Notes under the pieces: generated by a model | The model's input: only the letters and a program-made list of their open reading frames with translations | Database searches by the model: none | What the model was told of the DNA's origin: nothing | DNA from: DSOI01 sp041394885 | GTDB taxonomy: Bacteria; Acidobacteriota; Terriglobia; Bryobacterales; Bryobacteraceae | Reading direction: 5' to 3' | Length of the DNA: 50,219 bases | NCBI GenBank assembly: GCA_041394885.1 | Contig: JAWKHI010000049.1 | Span: 1-50,219 of the forward strand | Part shown: piece after piece, positions 33,819 to 46,120 of the stretch | Layout of the letters: every line of letters starts with the position of its first letter | Numbering within the stretch: the first letter of the stretch is position 1 | Translations under genes and position numbers: made by a program

Positions 33819-34403
33819 ATGCGATTGGTCACGATCCTTGCCTTGTTGGCGGCCGCGGCGGCGGCACAGCCGAATACTCTCACTCCGAAGGAAACCAAAG
33901 CCGGATGGATCCTTCTGTTCGACGGCAAGTCGCTCGACGGGTGGACGGCGATCGGCGCGCCGAAGTGGGCCGTCGAAAACGGCGCCATCGTCGCTCAGCC
34001 CGGCACCCAGACGCTCGGATGGCTGCGCTCCGCCGCTCAGTTTGGAGACTTCCACCTGATGCTCGACTTCCGCACCCGCGAACACGGCAACAGCGGCGTC
34101 TTCCTCCGCGCCGCCACCGAAGGCGAGCCGCATGTCACCGGCTATGAACTGCAGATCTGGACCGGCAACGAAAAGTACCCCACCGGATCGTTGGTGAATC
34201 ATGTCTCCACCGACAAAGGCAAATTCAAGGGCGACGTCTGGAACACCTACGATGTCACCGTGCGCGGCGATCACTTCGTCATCAAGCTGAACGGCAAGCT
34301 GGTGCTCGACACGCATCAGGACAAAACGCGAAAAGGTCACATCGGCCTGCAGTCGAACAAAGACCGCATCGAGTTCCGGAATCTGAAGATCAGGCCCTTG
34401 TAA
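33819..34403 (+). CDS. DUF1080 (3-keto-disaccharide hydrolase-type) exported protein
   Basis: A 194-residue protein: short signal peptide (VTILALLAAAAAAQP), then a concanavalin-like DUF1080 domain. Marks are GWILLFDGKSLDGWTAIG, WAVENGAIVA, FGDFHLMLDFRTREHGNSGVFLR, YELQIWTGNE, WNTYDVTVRGDHFVIKLNGK and GHIGLQSNKDRIEFRNLKIRPL. DUF1080 proteins were recently linked to 3-keto-glycoside hydrolysis and occur in large numbers in Planctomycetes and Acidobacteria; a sugar-related periplasmic role is plausible. The ATG at 33819 leaves a 65-bp divergent gap to the cytochrome gene. Its tail overlaps prmA by 14 bp. Confidence 0.88.
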   Translation: MRLVTILALLAAAAAAQPNTLTPKETKAGWILLFDGKSLDGWTAIGAPKWAVENGAIVAQPGTQTLGWLRSAAQFGDFHLMLDFRTREHGNSGVFLRAATEGEPHVTGYELQIWTGNEKYPTGSLVNHVSTDKGKFKGDVWNTYDVTVRGDHFVIKLNGKLVLDTHQDKTRKGHIGLQSNKDRIEFRNLKIRPL

Positions 34404-35178
34404 GTTCGATACAGTGCCAGCCGCCGCGTTCCCGCTCTGTCAGGGCCATCCAGCCGCCTGCGATCGCGGCTTCTACTTTGCCCACTTGCCCGGCGAGTAA
34501 GCCGCTCACCGCCATGCGCGCGCCGGGACCTGCGATGCGGCCCAGGTCGCCGAGCAAAGCCAAGAGGATACCCGCCGGCAGATTGGCGGCGATGAAGTCA
34601 AACGAACCCGCCACCGCGTCGATGCTCCCGATCCATGTCGTGTTCACGCCGTAGCTGCGGGCCTGTGCAATCGCCGCTTCATCCGGATCGCATCCCGCCG
34701 CCACGGCCGCGCCCAGTTTCTCCGCCGCCTGGCACAGCAGTCCGGATCCGCATCCCACATCCAGAAACCGGTCACCCGGCCGCAGAGACCCTTCCATCGC
34801 CTCCAGGCACAGATGCGTGGCCGGATGGTCGCCGTTGCCGAACGCGTTGCCGGGATGCATGTGGAGCCGTATGCGTCCCTCTGGTGTTGCCGAGGCGTCC
34901 CACGGAGGCGCCAGGTACCAGCGCGCGCCCACTTGCATCGGCTGCCACTGCGACTGCCACGCCTGATTCCAGTTTTCGTCGAACTGCTCACCCGCCTCCA
35001 CCGGCAATGGAGACAAGGCATCGCGGCACCGTGCCGCGCCGTCCGGATCGTGGAACCAGGCCGTGATTTCGCTGCCCCGCTGCTCGGTCCCGATCGGATC
35101 GAGCAGCGCGATGGTACCGGCGATCTCCTCTTCACGCGACACCGGGATCTGCAAACGAACCCAATAGAGCCTGCTCAC
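34390..35178 (-). CDS. prmA: Ribosomal protein L11 methyltransferase-like protein
   Basis: A 262-residue SAM-dependent methyltransferase resembling PrmA. The N-terminal substrate-binding domain (LYWVRLQIPVSREEEIAGTIALL, then ENWNQAWQSQWQPMQV) is followed by the PrmA-type HPGNAFGNGDHPATHLCLEAME (FGTGxHxTT in most orthologues, here slightly divergent). The SAM motif is FLDVGCGSGLLCQAAEKLGA and the NPP-like site reads AANLPAG instead of NILA or NPPY. It trimethylates ribosomal protein L11 in orthologues. The changes at two motifs leave some doubt about exact substrate. The gene converges with DUF1080 and is followed, 28 bp upstream, by the PhoD gene on the same strand. Confidence 0.78.
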   Translation of the reverse strand: MSRLYWVRLQIPVSREEEIAGTIALLDPIGTEQRGSEITAWFHDPDGAARCRDALSPLPVEAGEQFDENWNQAWQSQWQPMQVGARWYLAPPWDASATPEGRIRLHMHPGNAFGNGDHPATHLCLEAMEGSLRPGDRFLDVGCGSGLLCQAAEKLGAAVAAGCDPDEAAIAQARSYGVNTTWIGSIDAVAGSFDFIAANLPAGILLALLGDLGRIAGPGARMAVSGLLAGQVGKVEAAIAGGWMALTERERGGWHCIELTRA

Positions 35179-35206
35179 AACCGGTATTGTCGCAGCCGGC
35201 CGGCGC

Positions 35207-36679
35207 TCATGGCCCGAGCAACTTGCCGCACAACAACTTGCCCCGATCGTTCTTCACCTCGATCCGCGCTGCTCCGCCCGACACCGACACCACACCATAC
35301 GCGGTCTCCTCCAGATTCATGCACTCGACGCCGAGCGAAGGCGCCAGCAGGTTCAGATATGCCGGATCGAAGTCCGGATAAGTGGCGAGCGTCTTGAGCA
35401 GCGGATCTACCGCGATCGGTCCTGTCACCATCTCGTATGCCACCGGTGTGGCGGCGCCGTCCACATCCGCCGAGAGGCGGCTGAGTACGGTAGCGTGAAG
35501 ATCCGCGGTGACAAAAACCACGTTCGGAATACGATGCTCGGCGATGAAGCGCAGAATCGCGGCCCGCTCGGCCGGATAGCCCTCCCAACGGTCATACGGC
35601 AGCACGAAGAGCCCCGTTACGGGCACCTCGCTCACGATGAATTTGAATCGCGCAGGAAAGTAGCGCAACACCAGGTAAAGCAACTCGCGCTGCGTGCGCC
35701 CGAGCAGCGTGCGGGCAGGGTCCGCCATGGCCGCCAGGCATCCGGACGGCGCGTCGGCGGGCAGCCCGGCCAGCCGGCGCAGCGCGCCGGGCAGCGCGGG
35801 CGCCAGATCCGGCGTACCTGTGCTGTCCAGGCACCGTTCCGCCGCCGAAGGGCTCCGGCACGTACGCTCGTCCAGTATCACGATCAGCGCCTCAGTACCC
35901 CAGCGGATCACCCGGAACATCGGCCGCCCCGCGCATCCCGGATCGGCCGGGAGGAAGGAGTCGCGCGCCGGCATCCACTCGAGGAATGCCTGGCGGCCGA
36001 TGTTGTACAGGCCGGGAGGCAGGCCTGCCGGGTGAAAGTCATTCTGAAATTCGTGGTCGTCCCACACCGCATAAGTCGATGTGGCGGCCAGCAGCGAACG
36101 CAACGCCGCATAGGTCCGGTTTTCCGCGTAGGCGCCGCGATACTCGTCGAGCGTGCGCGCGGGTCCGCTCGCGCGCTTGCCGGAATCGGTGTACACCGTG
36201 TCGCCCAGGTAGACGAAGAAACCTGGATCTTCGGCCCGGGCCGCTTCCAGCACCTCGAACTGGTTGTAGGCGGGCAGGCCGTTCACCCGCGTGCCATCGG
36301 AATCGCCCGCGAATACGAATCGCAGATCTTCGGTCATGCCGGGCGACGGCGCGGTTCGAAATTGTCCGGCGCCGCTGACCGCGGCGCCTGCCGTCCAACG
36401 GTAGTAGTAAGTAGTGGCCGGCTTGAGTGGCCCAATGTCCACCTTGGCCGTCAATCCGGTGGAAGCCGAAGAGGCGGCCGCGCGCCGCAAGACGATGCGC
36501 CGGAAGTCGGCGTCCGGCGAAACCTGCGCTTCCAGGTTCGCGGCACTCGCGGTCTTGGTCCACAAAACAGCGCTGTATGCGGTGACATCGCCGCTGGCGA
36601 CGCCAAAGGGAAACGCCGGCGTGGGCTGCGCGGAAACCGCCGCGCAGCCGCACGCCAGCGCAATCAGGACTCTGATCAT
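35207..36679 (-). CDS. PhoD-type alkaline phosphatase family protein
   Basis: A 490-residue exported metallophosphatase of the PhoD family. The signal peptide (IRVLIALACGCAAVSAQ) is followed by the small PhoD N-terminal domain (FPFGVASGDVTAYSAVLWTKT, LKPATTYYYRW). The catalytic domain has metal ligands in FVFAGDSDGTRVNG, FFVYLGDTVYTDSG and TYAVWDDHEFQNDFHP, and a late His in VVFVTADLHATVLS. The enzymes hydrolyse phosphodi- and monoesters, often with Ca/Fe. No Tat RR motif is present. The ATG at 36679 overlaps the stop of the 1508-residue surface protein by 4 bp. That implies translation from the same mRNA; no functional link is known. Confidence 0.88.
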   Translation of the reverse strand: MIRVLIALACGCAAVSAQPTPAFPFGVASGDVTAYSAVLWTKTASAANLEAQVSPDADFRRIVLRRAAASSASTGLTAKVDIGPLKPATTYYYRWTAGAAVSGAGQFRTAPSPGMTEDLRFVFAGDSDGTRVNGLPAYNQFEVLEAARAEDPGFFVYLGDTVYTDSGKRASGPARTLDEYRGAYAENRTYAALRSLLAATSTYAVWDDHEFQNDFHPAGLPPGLYNIGRQAFLEWMPARDSFLPADPGCAGRPMFRVIRWGTEALIVILDERTCRSPSAAERCLDSTGTPDLAPALPGALRRLAGLPADAPSGCLAAMADPARTLLGRTQRELLYLVLRYFPARFKFIVSEVPVTGLFVLPYDRWEGYPAERAAILRFIAEHRIPNVVFVTADLHATVLSRLSADVDGAATPVAYEMVTGPIAVDPLLKTLATYPDFDPAYLNLLAPSLGVECMNLEETAYGVVSVSGGAARIEVKNDRGKLLCGKLLGP

Positions 36680-39600
36680 TGAACGCTCAATGTTCGCAGA
36701 TCCAGCGTACCGGGCACCACGAGGCCGATGTCGAGCCCTGGCGCCGTGAATGGTGTGATCGATCCGAGCGAGAGTGAACTCACCCCGAGCAATCCGAACG
36801 AATCCTCCAAGGCTGCCCCGCGCGTGGCCGGAAGGTTCGACATGGCCGATGGCGGCACCTGCAACCGCCGATCGGACCCCGCGGCGACGCAAATGAACGC
36901 AGCGCCCGCCTTCGTCTTCTGGTCCGTAGCGCCGCCGATCACCAACACCCGGTCATCGGGGCCGCCTCCGGCCCATTCGATCAGCACGCCCTGGCTGCGG
37001 CTCATCGTCGTGATCTGGTCACGATTGGTCCAGGTCACCAACTGCGGGAATGTCGCCGTCGCGTTGAATGCGCCGACGTCTTTGCCGCCCAGGCCGGTCA
37101 CACGGAACGTCCCCGGTTCGAGGAACAGTGCTCCCGGTGTGACCCCTGGGAACGGGATCGATCCGCCGAGCAATCCGGCGTAGGGGCCTGTGGACGACGT
37201 GTCGTCGGTCCGCGCCAGTTTCACCGCCCGGCCCGAAGGCGCCGTGACAGTAAGTTCTACACCCGCGTCCAGTTGCGTGCCGCCGACACCCTGGCTCAGC
37301 CCCGGCAGACTGCCGCCAAGGAGACTCGAGACATCCTGGTTCCCGGCGATCGCCTGGCAAGACCCTACCGGCGGGAACGAGGCGAACGAACTGAAACCGA
37401 GCGCGCCGCCGGCCGGGACGTTCAGGAACACGCCGAGGCCCAGATCCGCACTGATGTTTTCCGGCGTGGCATTCGCCTTCAGCGGGATAAGCGCATTGCC
37501 TTTCACCAACAGCACAGCGCCGATCTTACCGCCCGATTGCGGCAGGCTCGATACCGGGTTTCCGGCGTCGGTGCAGGCCGCGCCTCCGGTGGAAATCGCC
37601 ATCGTGGCCACGTTGGACCACGGCGCGCCCGACCCTCCCGCTCGCACCTGCACCGGCACGGCGCATCCGAGCGGGACGTCGGCGGAGAGTTCGATCACCA
37701 CTTGATCCAGCGCCGAACAGCACGACGAGCGCCCATAGTAGAGCAGCTTCTGCGGCTTGCCCCCGACATGGACTTCGAAATCGAACGGCAGATTGCCCAC
37801 CGGCGGCGCCACGTTGTCTGGCGCGGTGATCGGGCCGCCGCCGTTGCCCCAGATGGTCACCACCTGGCCCGGCCCCGCCGTCGTCGATCGCGTATTCAGC
37901 GGCTGATTGGTTTGCGTGACGAAGTTGGTGATGATGCCCGGACCGGACCCGGCGCGCGTGGTGAAGATGTTGAAATTGTTCCGTACCACGCGGATCCGCA
38001 CCGGATTCGACCGCCGGCCATTGTAGACCACGATCATGTCGACGTCGCCGAGCGGTGTGTTCGAAGGAATGATGCCGTTCACTTGGCTGCGAGAAGTGAA
38101 CACCAGGTATGCGTTCACCTCCAACGAGCCCTGCCGCAGCAACACCTCCGTCCCACCGAGGTTCATCGGAAGCGGATAGGCGGTGGCCTGTTCCGGATTC
38201 GCCGGACCCACGTCAAACGCAAAGACCGTGAAGAACGATCCTTGCGCGATCGCCCCGCCCGGCAGCGAGGGCGGCGTGCCGCTGCCGGCCGGAACCACGC
38301 CGTTGGGAGGCACCGCCGGCGTGCCCGTCGTGCCGGCCGCGTTCTGCGTCACCGTAAACGTCCGTCCGGCTACCAGAATCGTGCCTGTGCGTGTCGATGC
38401 GGACGGATTGGATCCGGCCGAGAAGTTGACGGAACCGTTGCCGATGCCACCCGCCGTGCGCTGGCCCGAGTTGAGGCCGATCCATTCGGCTTGGGCCGCG
38501 GCGGTCCATGTGCAATCGCTCGGGCTGGCGGTGACGTCGATCGAGCCGAAGCCGCCGCTCGACGAGACCGTCGCCGACGCCGGGGAGATCGAATAGCTGC
38601 ACGCCGACCCCGCGGCCTGGCGCACCGTGTGCGTGCGGCCCGCGATGGTCACCGTCCCCGTGCGCGCATTGGCGGTGCCGTTGGCGGCCACCCGGTAGCT
38701 CACCGCGCCGTCGCCTTGGCCGCTCTGCCCGGCTTCGAGTGTGATCCACGCGTCGTTACTGATCGATCCCCATTTGCACTCTGGCCGTGTGGTCACCAGT
38801 ACCGGGGGATTGAACGTCGTGTTGGGCGGAGCGCTTCCGCCGGCTGTTCCGCCGGGTTGGCCGAAACTGTATTCGAGCGGCCGCACGAAGTAGTCGCATC
38901 CCGGCTGCGTCGTGCTTCCGCCGCCCGTTCCAGTGCCGCCGCCGGTCCCACTGCCGCCGCCCGAGGCCGCGCAATTGATGTCCAGACGCAGCACGGTGTC
39001 CGGGACGCCGTTGGGTGACGATGCCGTGTCGCCGGCTCCCACCAGATCGATCGTCAATCCCGTGCTGCCCAGTGAAATGCTCGCCGAGCCTGACACTCGC
39101 GTCCAACTGGATGCTGCGGCGGCATTGCCCACCGAGAACACCGCACTTTCGGTAGTGCCGTTGCTCCACCCTACGGTAATCCGGACGTGAGTGCCGCTGT
39201 TGGTGGTGTGGCTGTACAGGAAGTAGCTGCCCGGCGCAAGATTGATCGTGGCTCCCGGGTTCAACAACGGGCTGCCTCCGGAAGGCTGCGATACGCCAAG
39301 AATCCAAAAACCATTGTTGACGGTGTCCCACACCTGACCGTTGCCTCCGAAGGCGCCGTTCGCGAATGACCCGCCTTCCATCGTCAACGCGGTGATATTT
39401 CCCGGACATGTTCCGGTGGAGGACCCTCCTCCGGGCGCCGTACACGCCGACACTGTTCTCGTCGTCGATCCGGTTCGCGTTGTCCCGCCGGCCGAATCGT
39501 GCGCGGTGAGCGTCACCGGCGGCGACGCGCCCGCGTTCGACGGCACGTAGGTGATTACGCACTGGCTGGTGAGCACTTGCCCGATGCGCCCCAGCAGTTG

Positions 39601-41202
39601 CGTCAATGCCGCCGAGTTGGCGCCGCTCAGGAATACGCCTCCCGTGTCGGTGGCGATTTTCTGAAGCACGGTCTGGTTGATTCCGGACCCGAACCCAACC
39701 GTGAATACCGGCGTCTGCGCCGCCTTGGCCGCGTCGATCGCCGCCTGGTCCGAAGGGTTGGTGCCTGAGTTCTGCCCATCCGTCATCACAACCACAGCGC
39801 GCCGTCCCGGCCGCGTCGATAAAGCATTCGAGGCGTCGATGATCGCCTGGTAGAGCAGTGTGTTGCCCCCTCCGCTGATGGCGTCGATCGCCGCCTTCGC
39901 CGCCGTCTTATCCGTGGTGAAGGTCTGCTGCACCGTCACCGATGAGCCGAACGAGTAGACCGCCACGGCGTCCGACGAGGGCAGTTGATCCACCAGTTGC
40001 TTGGCGGCCGTTTTCTCGGCCGTCAAGTCCGCCGATGAGAGCGACCCGCTGCGGTCAATCACGATCGCCACCGATCCCGCCGATGTCGCGCCGCCCGCCG
40101 TGGTGCAGATCACGCTCTGCACCGCCACCGGTTGTCCGTTCTCGGTAATGTCGAAATTCGACTGGCCTAGGCCGACCACGGGCTGCCCGGCGGAGTCGGT
40201 CACCGATGCCACCAGCTTCTTGCGAGCCGGACATTCGCTATTGTCCTCTTGCGTGATCACAACGGTGAGCGCTCCCGCCGTGGTCCCGCCGCCGCCTCCG
40301 CCCCCTGACGATCCGCCGGATCCGAGCGTTGCCGAGAACGTGCACTGTGTCGGCGGATTCGTTCCCGTTGCTGTCCCCTGCATCGCGAGTTGCCCGCTGA
40401 TTGAACTGCCTGCCGTGCCGGACCACGTTTGCGATCCTGCGCTCCACGCCCGCGTAAAGGTGAACCGGTTCGCCTCCACCGTACCGTTGATTGTTCCAGG
40501 GTCGCTGCCGAGGAACGATCCGGTGATAGTGGCTCCGCTTTGCTGAATCTGGAACTGTCCAGTGAAGCTGCCTCCCGTGCAGGAGGCGGTCCAGTTCCAG
40601 GTGCCCGTGAGGTCCACGCTGGGAGGCGGCGTCACTGGCGGTGGCGCGGAGCCCCCCGTGACGATCGCCGTGATGGTGGACGTCACAGCGGTGTTCACAG
40701 TGCGCACCCCGAACGCGACGTGATACACCCCAGCCTGCAGCGTGGGTGTGGAGCGGCGCGGTTCGCTGGAACTGGTCCAGCCTTGGGAATCGATGATGAT
40801 GGTTTCGTCGCCGGTTTCTCCCTCGGCGCGAAACTCCGCGTCCACCTGGCCGTTCACCAGCGTCGGATCTGACCCCCGCCGGACATAGATGTCCAGGTCG
40901 ACACCCGGCGTCGTGCCAGAGATATTGATCTCGAGCTTGGTGGCGCCGGTGGGTACGGTGATCAGGAACGCATAATCGCCAGTGTAGAAGGTCGGCGTGG
41001 CGGCCGACGGTAAACGAAACGTCTGGGATGCACCCGGTTGAAGCGTCGAGCCGGCCTCGCGGACCTGCTCCGCCGTCTGGGACTGCCCGAAATCGGCCCG
41101 CGCGAAGCGTTTGTCAGGTTTTGCGCCGACCAAGGGGAACATGGCGCTGACGAGGAACACGAACGACGCAACTCGACTCGGGTAAGAAGGTAGAATACCC
41201 AT
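36676..41202 (-). CDS. Large secreted protein: PPC, VWA, two BACON and Solibacter-type C-terminal domains
   Basis: A 1508-residue exported protein of modular build. In order: a signal peptide; a pre-peptidase C-terminal-like (PPC) domain near 50-190; a Gly/Thr-rich domain near 200-300 with LTGTWNWTASC; and a VWA domain whose MIDAS motif is Asp383-x-Ser385-x-Ser387 in IVIDRSGSLSS. A galactose-binding-like stretch and Gly/Thr linkers follow, then two BACON repeats at ~809-860 and ~866-950 (YSISPASATVSSSGGFG, CTWTAAAQAEWIGLNSGQ). A TIGR03437-like domain (Solibacter C-terminal) lies at ~990-1205, ending in a unique ~300 residues. AAGGAGGAG precedes the ATG. It is likely a surface adhesin or matrix protein. 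Translation is coupled to the downstream PhoD gene. Confidence 0.85.
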   Translation of the reverse strand: MGILPSYPSRVASFVFLVSAMFPLVGAKPDKRFARADFGQSQTAEQVREAGSTLQPGASQTFRLPSAATPTFYTGDYAFLITVPTGATKLEINISGTTPGVDLDIYVRRGSDPTLVNGQVDAEFRAEGETGDETIIIDSQGWTSSSEPRRSTPTLQAGVYHVAFGVRTVNTAVTSTITAIVTGGSAPPPVTPPPSVDLTGTWNWTASCTGGSFTGQFQIQQSGATITGSFLGSDPGTINGTVEANRFTFTRAWSAGSQTWSGTAGSSISGQLAMQGTATGTNPPTQCTFSATLGSGGSSGGGGGGGTTAGALTVVITQEDNSECPARKKLVASVTDSAGQPVVGLGQSNFDITENGQPVAVQSVICTTAGGATSAGSVAIVIDRSGSLSSADLTAEKTAAKQLVDQLPSSDAVAVYSFGSSVTVQQTFTTDKTAAKAAIDAISGGGNTLLYQAIIDASNALSTRPGRRAVVVMTDGQNSGTNPSDQAAIDAAKAAQTPVFTVGFGSGINQTVLQKIATDTGGVFLSGANSAALTQLLGRIGQVLTSQCVITYVPSNAGASPPVTLTAHDSAGGTTRTGSTTRTVSACTAPGGGSSTGTCPGNITALTMEGGSFANGAFGGNGQVWDTVNNGFWILGVSQPSGGSPLLNPGATINLAPGSYFLYSHTTNSGTHVRITVGWSNGTTESAVFSVGNAAAASSWTRVSGSASISLGSTGLTIDLVGAGDTASSPNGVPDTVLRLDINCAASGGGSGTGGGTGTGGGSTTQPGCDYFVRPLEYSFGQPGGTAGGSAPPNTTFNPPVLVTTRPECKWGSISNDAWITLEAGQSGQGDGAVSYRVAANGTANARTGTVTIAGRTHTVRQAAGSACSYSISPASATVSSSGGFGSIDVTASPSDCTWTAAAQAEWIGLNSGQRTAGGIGNGSVNFSAGSNPSASTRTGTILVAGRTFTVTQNAAGTTGTPAVPPNGVVPAGSGTPPSLPGGAIAQGSFFTVFAFDVGPANPEQATAYPLPMNLGGTEVLLRQGSLEVNAYLVFTSRSQVNGIIPSNTPLGDVDMIVVYNGRRSNPVRIRVVRNNFNIFTTRAGSGPGIITNFVTQTNQPLNTRSTTAGPGQVVTIWGNGGGPITAPDNVAPPVGNLPFDFEVHVGGKPQKLLYYGRSSCCSALDQVVIELSADVPLGCAVPVQVRAGGSGAPWSNVATMAISTGGAACTDAGNPVSSLPQSGGKIGAVLLVKGNALIPLKANATPENISADLGLGVFLNVPAGGALGFSSFASFPPVGSCQAIAGNQDVSSLLGGSLPGLSQGVGGTQLDAGVELTVTAPSGRAVKLARTDDTSSTGPYAGLLGGSIPFPGVTPGALFLEPGTFRVTGLGGKDVGAFNATATFPQLVTWTNRDQITTMSRSQGVLIEWAGGGPDDRVLVIGGATDQKTKAGAAFICVAAGSDRRLQVPPSAMSNLPATRGAALEDSFGLLGVSSLSLGSITPFTAPGLDIGLVVPGTLDLRTLSVQ

Positions 41203-41270
41203 GGACTCCTCCTTAGGGCCTTATACTACATTTCTCTGGTTCCATCATACGCTTGCGTCGCAGAAAAATA

Positions 41271-41286
41271 AAGATCTTAAGGTCTT
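41271..41286. promoter_or_regulatory. Tandem octamers upstream of the large secreted protein gene
   Basis: The adjacent octamers AAGATCTT and AAGGTCTT (41271-41286) differ at one position; the first is a perfect palindrome. They lie 69-84 bp upstream of the minus-strand ATG in an AT-rich block. A possible -10, TATGAT, occurs on the minus strand between them and the ATG. The 11-mer AAGGTCTTAAA also occurs at 30146-30156 upstream of DUF362 gene B. The evidence for regulation is only positional. Confidence 0.25.
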
Positions 41287-41310
41287 AAACTACTTTTTAC
41301 CCGCTGCGGC

Positions 41311-41341
41311 AAAGAAAAAGGGGCAGGCCGAAGCCTGCCCC
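41311..41341 (-). terminator. Rho-independent terminator of ppdK operon with cUUCGg loop
   Basis: On the minus strand GGGGCAGGC is followed by TTCG and GCCTGCCCC (41341-41320), a perfect 9-bp stem closed by C-UUCG-G, then TTTTTCTTT (41319-41311). It lies 22 bp after the ppdK stop. Stem, ultra-stable tetraloop and T-tract are all in place. Confidence 0.93.
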
Positions 41342-41362
41342 CTGCTGCTCGGAACCGCGCCG

Positions 41363-44110
<2,748 letters not shown>

Positions 44111-44128
44111 GATCGCTCTCTAGTCTCC

Positions 44129-46120
44129 TTACCCTGTGACAATTTCAGAAAAATCCGCGATGCGGGAAAATCCCCGCCGCAATGTATCCAACAACGCCAG
44201 CCTGTTTGCCCGTACCGGGGCTTCCGGCGCGTTAACGAGAACTTTGTCGAAGAACAGGTCCACCGCCGGCCGCAGACTCGCGATCGCCGCCAGCCGCTGC
44301 TCATAACTCCCGGACTCCTGCACCGCAAGCGCCTGCTGCATTGCCGTGTGCAAACCCTGCTCGGCCGGCTCCGTCAACAACGACGCGTCCACTGTGCCGC
44401 GGGACGCTTCCGTGCCCGCCTGATCGAGGATGTTGCCGATCCGCTTGAACGACGCGGCCAGCGGCTCGAAGTCCGGCGTCGGACGCACGGCCCGGATCGC
44501 CTCCAGCCGCGCCAGTACGTCGGGAAGCGACGCCACGCCGGCCGCCAGGACCGCGTTCACCTCGTCGTACCGGAAGCCTCGAATCTCCCGGAAGTAGTGC
44601 CGCACCCGGTCCAGCAGAAATTCCTCGAGCTCCCGGTTTCCGCCGGCCAGCGACGCAAACGGCGTCGCCATCCCGCCTTCCACCAGGATCTTGATCACGC
44701 CCTGCGCCGCGCGCCGCAAAGCGAACGGATCCTTTGAACCGGTCGGCATCATTCCCACCGCCAGGCAGGATCGCAGCGTGTCCAGTTTGTCGGCCAGCGC
44801 GACAATGCGTCCTTCCTCGCTCGCCGGGATGGAATCTTCCATGCTCACCGGCTTGTAGTGATCGTAGATGGCCCGCGCCACCGCCTCCGGTTCTCCCTGG
44901 GCTCGCGCGTACAGCCCGCCCACGATCCCTTGGAGATCGGTGAACTCTTTCACCATGTCGGTGGTTAAATCGGTCTTGGCCAGTAACGCCGCCCGCCGGG
45001 CATGCTCGTTGCCGCCCAACTCTCCCGCCAGCGCGACAACCCGTTCGGCCTTGGCGTGGTAGGACCCGATGTCGCGCTGGAACGTAACGTTCTTCAGATC
45101 CTCGACACGGTCAGCCAGCTTGCGATTCTGATCCACTTCCCAGAAGAAGCGCGCATCGTTGAACCGCGCCCGCAACACGCGTTCGTTGCCCGACACCACC
45201 AGGCCTTCCGGATCCGACGGTGCGTTCATCACCGCGATGAAGTGTGGCGCCAGGTTGCCATCGGCATCGGTTACCGAAAAATATTTCTGGTGATGACGCA
45301 TCACCGTCACCAACACCTCGGCCGGCAGTCCGAGATAGGATCGGTCAAAACTGCCCAGAATCGGCGTGGGTAATTCGGTGAGGAACACCAGCGTCTCGAG
45401 CAGCGCCGCATCGGGCTTGAGCCGGAGTCCTCCGGTCCCGAGCAACGCTTCCACGCCGTTCTCGATGGTCTGCCGCCGTTGGGCCGATCGCACCACCACG
45501 CCGTTCCGAGCCATCTGTTTCTCGTAACCGGCCACCGACACCTTGACCTTCTTTTTCCCGAAAATCCGATGCCCCTGCGACGTTTCCCCGCTCTCGATTC
45601 CGGCCACCTCAAACCGAATCACGCCGGAACCGAGCAGCGCCACGATCCAACGAATCGGGCGGATAAATCGCGGACCGCCTTTCTTGGTCCAAAACATCGT
45701 CTTCGGCCACGGGATCCCTAGGATCAGACCCGCCAACTCCGCCGCCAGGATCTCGCTCGTGTCCCTGCCCACGATCTGCTTGCGCACCGCGAAGTATTCG
45801 CCCTTCGCCGTCGCCACCGTCTCCAACTGATCCACCGTCACGCCGTTCTTGCGCGCGAAACCCTGCGCCGCGCCCTCCCCGGCCGATTTCGGCGGCCCCG
45901 TCACCACATCCACGCTATCCTTCTGCCGCGCTTCGATCTTTTCCGCCGCCAGCACCAAGCGCCGCGGCGTGGCATCCACCCATGAAACCCTACCCGGGAG
46001 CTTGTGCTTCTCGAGCATTCCCGCGAACGCCTTCGTCAGATGTTCGAGCGCCGGCGGAATCATCCAGTCCGGTATTTCTTCGGTCCCGATCTCCAGCAGA
46101 AACTTCAGCCCCTTCGCCAT
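44129..46120 (-). CDS. glyS: Glycine-tRNA ligase beta subunit
   Basis: A 663-residue beta subunit of the heterotetrameric bacterial glycyl-tRNA synthetase, slightly shorter than the E. coli protein (689). Characteristic blocks are FLLEIGTEEIPDWMIPPALEHL, ATPRRLVLAAEKI, VMRHHQKYFSVTDADGNLAPHF, RARFNDARFFWEVDQNRKLADR and VALADKLDTLRSCLAVGMMPTGSKDPFALRRAAQGV; an anticodon-binding region forms the C-terminus. The ATG at 46120 overlaps the glyQ stop by one base (TAATG), so expression is coupled. It is separated from ppdK by 18 bp. The longer open frame to 46285 lies inside glyQ. Confidence 0.96.
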   Translation of the reverse strand: MAKGLKFLLEIGTEEIPDWMIPPALEHLTKAFAGMLEKHKLPGRVSWVDATPRRLVLAAEKIEARQKDSVDVVTGPPKSAGEGAAQGFARKNGVTVDQLETVATAKGEYFAVRKQIVGRDTSEILAAELAGLILGIPWPKTMFWTKKGGPRFIRPIRWIVALLGSGVIRFEVAGIESGETSQGHRIFGKKKVKVSVAGYEKQMARNGVVVRSAQRRQTIENGVEALLGTGGLRLKPDAALLETLVFLTELPTPILGSFDRSYLGLPAEVLVTVMRHHQKYFSVTDADGNLAPHFIAVMNAPSDPEGLVVSGNERVLRARFNDARFFWEVDQNRKLADRVEDLKNVTFQRDIGSYHAKAERVVALAGELGGNEHARRAALLAKTDLTTDMVKEFTDLQGIVGGLYARAQGEPEAVARAIYDHYKPVSMEDSIPASEEGRIVALADKLDTLRSCLAVGMMPTGSKDPFALRRAAQGVIKILVEGGMATPFASLAGGNRELEEFLLDRVRHYFREIRGFRYDEVNAVLAAGVASLPDVLARLEAIRAVRPTPDFEPLAASFKRIGNILDQAGTEASRGTVDASLLTEPAEQGLHTAMQQALAVQESGSYEQRLAAIASLRPAVDLFFDKVLVNAPEAPVRANRLALLDTLRRGFSRIADFSEIVTG

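Noticed and set aside
37273..39018. 581-residue plus-strand frame inside the large surface protein gene
   Set aside because: The minus strand carries recognisable BACON and TIGR03437-type domains; the frame is dominated by Arg.
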